From Pedobacter sp. Leaf41 (lineage in GTDB: Bacteria; Bacteroidota; Bacteroidia; Sphingobacteriales; Sphingobacteriaceae), in NCBI RefSeq assembly GCF_001422545.1, contig NZ_LMLE01000009.1, positions 62,001-126,000 on the forward strand: a DNA stretch of 64,000 nt, written 5' to 3'. Of this stretch, positions 60,663 to 64,000 are shown piece after piece (within the stretch, counting starts at the first letter, position 1; every line of letters starts with the position of its first letter). The notes beneath the pieces were generated by a model. That model searched no databases and had not been told where the DNA came from. It worked only from the letters and a program-made list of their open reading frames with translations. A program made the position numbers and the translations under genes.

Positions 60663-61472
60663 TTATACACGTGGACCATTCATAGCCGATAGCATATTGC
60701 CATAAATTGAGTTAAGCGATGCCAGGTTCTTCGCTAACTTATTCACTTCTTCTTTAAATTGTTTCGAATCTTCCATCGATTCGTTGAAGTTTTGCATGGT
60801 TAGTGATAAGTTAGAATAGAATTTATTCATCGATTTTAAGTGTGCGCTAGAATCTTGTAACTCTAATTCATACACCGCATTTAAAGCCGATAAATTTTTA
60901 GCCAAGTTATTAACCTGATCATGGTACGCTTGAGAATCTACATTGCTCTCACCCATTGCTTTTAAGTTAGCTGTAGCTTTCTCAAAAGATGCGCTTAAAT
61001 TATCAAAACCAGCAGAAGCTGTTTTTACTTTGCTTGTGAATTCGTTTGTAGCAGTTGAAGCATCAGCAACATTTGAAATCGTTGCAACTTTATCACCAAA
61101 TGTGCGCAAACCCGATCCTAAACTCTCTATTAAGTCCGGTCCTATTTTAGCGTCTGATAACATCTTATCTAATGCCGCTGTATTTCCTGCTGAAACTGGT
61201 GCTGCAACTGGTCTTGCAGAAGCCGCTGGCAATTCACCCTTAAAATCTTCTCTTAATTCTGGATAAACCCTTTCCCATGCTGGTTCTGGTTCTGGTGGAA
61301 AAAATCCCGTCAAAAAGAATAATATTGCCTCTACGCCTAGACCTATACCAATCATATAGTTACCCACGATACCACCAATGTGAAGAATTTTAAATAATGC
61401 TCCTACAATTACGATACTTGCTCCCCATGAAATTGCTACGTGTAACCAGCCTGGTTGTTTCTTTGCTGCCAT
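60663..61472 (-). CDS. gldL: Gliding-motility / T9SS motor protein GldL
   Basis: 269 residues. Two transmembrane helices (about 12-34 and 39-56) followed by a cytoplasmic domain with coiled coils. It contains ILHIGGIVGNYMIGIGLGVE, and GFFPPEPEPAWERVYPEL after the second helix. It forms the stator pentamer around GldM. Overlaps none of its neighbours, spacing 42 and 45 bases. Confidence 0.95.
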   Translation of the reverse strand: MAAKKQPGWLHVAISWGASIVIVGALFKILHIGGIVGNYMIGIGLGVEAILFFLTGFFPPEPEPAWERVYPELREDFKGELPAASARPVAAPVSAGNTAALDKMLSDAKIGPDLIESLGSGLRTFGDKVATISNVADASTATNEFTSKVKTASAGFDNLSASFEKATANLKAMGESNVDSQAYHDQVNNLAKNLSALNAVYELELQDSSAHLKSMNKFYSNLSLTMQNFNESMEDSKQFKEEVNKLAKNLASLNSIYGNMLSAMNGPRV

Positions 61473-61517
61473 AAAATTTTGATGTTTTTCTTAGTTTTTA
61501 GTTGTTTGGTTTGTTTT

Positions 61518-62843
61518 TTAATTTCTTAAATCAGTTCCAGGGTAAGAGGAAACGCACCTAAATCCAATATACGATCTTTGTGTATCTTGATATTCGTATG
61601 TGGAAACTGCGTTCTGAAGGAAATATCCTGTATCCTTCCAAGAGCCACCTTTAATGATTTTACGTTTTTTATACTTGCTGTCTCCAGCATTTGCATCATA
61701 AGTAAAGTTCGGACTTAAATCATGCAATAACGGGGCTGCACCTTTGTTGTAAGCGGTAATTGTCCATTCAGAAACGTTCCCGGCCATGTTATACAAACCG
61801 TAATCGTTAGGAAAGTAAGATCTTACACCAACTGTGTAAATACCACCATCGCTCGAGTAATCTCCACGTCCAGGCTTAAAGTTAGCTTGCAAACACCCTT
61901 TTGTATTCCTGATATATGGGCCTCCCCAAGGATATTTTGTTTTGGTATTACCACCTCTGGCTGCATATTCAAATTCAGTTTCGGCTGGTAATCTGTAATC
62001 AGATCTCGATCCTACAGGCATTCTTCTCGCTTGCGCAACACCATCATATAATCTTGTTCTCCACTGACCGAACGCTTTTGCCTGCTCCCAACTTACTCCT
62101 ACTACAGGATAATCATCATAAGAAGGATGGCTATAGTAAGCACGAACCATTGGATCATTCATGGAGTATGAGTAATCTGTTTTCCAAACCATTGTATCAG
62201 GATAAATTGCAATGGTATAACGATCTATATAATCCTGGCGCTTGCTGTTTGGGTTTTTATGCCCTAAAGCTGCTTTATCCATGTTAAGTTCCGCGTACGA
62301 ATACTCCAATTTGCGTACATCTATTTCTTTTTTTCCTGGTAAAGCATCCAATCCAGAATAGTACATGCCATCCAATTGACTAGCTTGAGCACCACTGGCA
62401 CCTTTACCTTTGTTCCGCCAAATGTTTACGCCATTAGTACCTACTTTTTTCCAATCGATGTATTTTTCACCGCCGAGTGCATTAGCTGCGTTTCCCTTTG
62501 GTGTAATCATAAATTGCTGTGGATTGCCCATCATGGCAATTGCAATCGAATCTCTAACCCAATTGGTAAACTGACGATACTCAGCGTTTGAAATTTCAGT
62601 TTGATCCATAAAAAAAGCTGGAATAGTAGTCATCCTACTAGGACCATTCTGCGAGAAAGTAATATCTTCATCAGATCCACCGAGTGGTGTATGCCCTGGC
62701 GGGATGTAAACCATACCCAAAGGGATTCTGTTGTTTTTGAATTTCCGGTTATAAGCTCCCACTAGCTCGCCCTGACCCCCATGGCCACAACTTGCTAGCA
62801 AAACAGTTATACCCGCAATAGCTAGAAGGTAGATTTTCTTCAT
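61518..62843 (-). CDS. gldK: Gliding-motility / T9SS lipoprotein GldK
   Basis: 441 residues from ATG 62843, at the start of the lipoprotein signal LAIAGITVLLASC (Cys19). A TTG at 62915 opens a longer frame that I do not accept. The rest is an FGE/SUMF1-like fold (MVYIPPGHTPLGGSDED, DQTEISNAEYRQF, YRLPAETEFEYAARGGN, GLYNMAGNVSEWT, FRCV). GldK and GldN form the outer ring of the type IX machine. First of the gldK-L-M-N operon. Confidence 0.95.
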   Translation of the reverse strand: MKKIYLLAIAGITVLLASCGHGGQGELVGAYNRKFKNNRIPLGMVYIPPGHTPLGGSDEDITFSQNGPSRMTTIPAFFMDQTEISNAEYRQFTNWVRDSIAIAMMGNPQQFMITPKGNAANALGGEKYIDWKKVGTNGVNIWRNKGKGASGAQASQLDGMYYSGLDALPGKKEIDVRKLEYSYAELNMDKAALGHKNPNSKRQDYIDRYTIAIYPDTMVWKTDYSYSMNDPMVRAYYSHPSYDDYPVVGVSWEQAKAFGQWRTRLYDGVAQARRMPVGSRSDYRLPAETEFEYAARGGNTKTKYPWGGPYIRNTKGCLQANFKPGRGDYSSDGGIYTVGVRSYFPNDYGLYNMAGNVSEWTITAYNKGAAPLLHDLSPNFTYDANAGDSKYKKRKIIKGGSWKDTGYFLQNAVSTYEYQDTQRSYIGFRCVSSYPGTDLRN

Positions 62844-62991
62844 ATTTCTTATAGTGTGCAAAGCACGATTAGGAGCAATTTTATCAAAAATCATTGAAAT
62901 AATCAACAATTGCAAATATTTTAAGTTAAATCGTTTGTTTAAAGCAAATTGGGCTAGTTAAACCCTTCTTAGGCCTAATTTTTTTGTTACA

Positions 62992-63036
62992 AATAAAAGC
63001 GTAACCCTGTTATAACAGCAAAGTTACGCTTTTATT
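62992..63036 (-). terminator. Terminator after the second HemD-like gene
   Basis: AATAAAAGCGTAAC and GTTACGCTTTTATT pair over 14 bases; inside the loop CTGTTATAACAG is itself a palindrome. Confidence 0.87.
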
Positions 63037-63066
63037 GTGTTGACTAAAAATAAATTATTGGTTGTA

Positions 63067-63837
63067 TTATTTATTAGATACCTTGATATAATTTTCAATG
63101 GCCATTGTCATTGATGGAACGCCTGGGGTTGGCGCTGCAATATCTACAATCAAATCCATATCAGCACACGCCTTACTTGTATTTACGCCAAAGGCAGCGA
63201 TACGGGTGTTATTCTGTTTAAAATCAGGGAAATTTTTGAAAAGTGATTGAATACTGGAAGGACTGAAAAAGGCAATTACATCATAAAAAACTTCGGCAAG
63301 ATCAGATAAATCACTCACTACAGTTCTAAAAAGTACTGCAGGTGTAAAATCATACCCGCTTTTTTCCAAAAACTTCATTGTATCTTCCGTAGCTACATCA
63401 GAACAAGGGTATAAAAACTTTTCGTTCGCGTGTTTTTTTAGTACTTCAGCCAAATCTGCAGCGGTTTGCTTACCAAAGAAAATTTTACGCTTCCTGTACT
63501 GAATGTATTTTTGAAGATACAAGGCGATGGTTTCAGACAAGCAGAAGTATTTCAACTCTGCAGGAACATCGTAACGCATTTCTTCACAAATTCTGAAAAA
63601 ATGATCGGCAGCATTTCTACTGGTAAAAATAACAGCCGTGAAATCGGCAAGGTTAATTTTATCTTTTCTAAAGTCTCTTGCTGGCACTCCTTCAACATGA
63701 ATGAACGACCTAAAGTCAACCTTTAAATTGTGCTTTTTGGCCAAATCGTAGTAAGGAGATTTTTCTGTTTCAGGTTTTGGTAAAGTAACCAAAATACTTT
63801 TCACTTTGCGAATTCTAGAGTCGTTCTTTTCTTGCAT
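63067..63837 (-). CDS. Second uroporphyrinogen-III synthase-like protein
   Basis: 256 residues with the two-lobe HemD fold: KSILVTLPKPETEKSPYYDLA, then FTAVIFTSRNAADHFFRIC and FFSPSSIQSLF. This repeats the pattern of the HemD half of hemCD (15424-17004), so the window holds two HemD domains. Many Bacteroidota carry an extra HemD-like protein. Whether it is catalytic is unknown. Upstream of gldK but separated by a terminator. Confidence 0.78.
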   Translation of the reverse strand: MQEKNDSRIRKVKSILVTLPKPETEKSPYYDLAKKHNLKVDFRSFIHVEGVPARDFRKDKINLADFTAVIFTSRNAADHFFRICEEMRYDVPAELKYFCLSETIALYLQKYIQYRKRKIFFGKQTAADLAEVLKKHANEKFLYPCSDVATEDTMKFLEKSGYDFTPAVLFRTVVSDLSDLAEVFYDVIAFFSPSSIQSLFKNFPDFKQNNTRIAAFGVNTSKACADMDLIVDIAAPTPGVPSMTMAIENYIKVSNK

Positions 63838-63903
63838 TTTCCTTTTTCCTGCTACAATCCTATCGTTTTAATTAGTATTAAAATAGGACATATTTCGAGG
63901 GCG

Positions 63904-63911
63904 CAAAAGTA
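63904..63911 (-). promoter_or_regulatory. Predicted -7 element of the second HemD-like gene
   Basis: TACTTTTG on the minus strand, 67 bases upstream of the ATG. Confidence 0.48.
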
Positions 63912-64000
63912 CAAAAATAAATGCATTTTGGAAAACTTATTATTAGAAAGTATAGTAACCCCAGCTCTAAGCAATTGAAAAGCGAAAATTACCCCTAACA

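Overview
The window is chromosomal DNA from a Bacteroidota, most likely a Sphingobacteriaceae (Pedobacter-like) organism. The evidence is AT-rich DNA, a complete gldK-gldL-gldM-gldN type IX secretion/gliding block, gldB next to nadE, a SprE/PorW-like lipoprotein, a split ATP synthase operon without atpD or atpC, a fused hemC-hemD gene, many secreted outer-membrane barrels, and repeated promoter-like TAnnTTTG (-7) motifs, the Bacteroidota sigma-factor signature. I see no rRNA, tRNA, CRISPR array, prophage or complete insertion sequence.

Layout. 1-3.2 kb: a cold-shock-domain protein, a cupin, a DUF4230-type protein, a small lipoprotein and a lone ABC ATPase. 3.3-5.5 kb: an ECF sigma / anti-sigma-like / outer-membrane-barrel operon. 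6-8.4 kb: an outer-membrane protein and an orphan gene. 7.9-17 kb: a haem cluster on the minus strand (hemJ, hemE, hemL, hemB, hemCD), interleaved with a toxin-antitoxin pair whose antitoxin is only 59 residues and with a two-component system. 17.4-24.8 kb: a SIMPL protein, serS, rsmI, a PH/SHOCT protein, lnt, a DinB-like protein, lspA and an OsmC protein. lnt and lspA are the two last enzymes of lipoprotein maturation. 24.8-31 kb: nadE, a barrel protein, gldB, a patatin, comB and gcvT. 31-44.5 kb: a decayed SRPBCC gene, glycosyltransferases, a WG-repeat lipoprotein, rnhB, a GxxExxY protein, a flippase-like/GT2/OppC-like operon, ruvC, a DUF4349 lipoprotein, an e(P4)-type phosphatase and an AAA/DUF4143 ATPase. 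44.7-50.8 kb: ATP synthase genes. 51-58 kb: SprE/PorW, PBP1A and uvrC. 58-63.8 kb: gldN-gldM-gldL-gldK and a second HemD-like gene.

How the genes fit together. The window is mostly core metabolism and envelope biogenesis. The haem genes run from glutamate-1-semialdehyde to uroporphyrinogen III and coproporphyrinogen III, with HemJ for the protoporphyrinogen step; hemA must lie elsewhere. Lnt and LspA mature lipoproteins such as GldK, GldB and SprE, which belong to or assist the type IX machine driven by the GldL-GldM motor.

The least explained content is non-coding. At least five copies of a composite interspersed repeat occur, with conserved outer arms and interchangeable inner hairpins, one of them inside the ATP synthase operon. 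Several other palindromic families also occur; one of them supplies the last codons of both comB and uvrC. A 130-bp direct repeat brackets an orphan gene, and 32-bp tandem repeats overlap the predicted promoter of the AAA/DUF4143 gene. I did not find a convincing new defence or biosynthetic system. The repeat architecture is the strongest candidate for something under-described.
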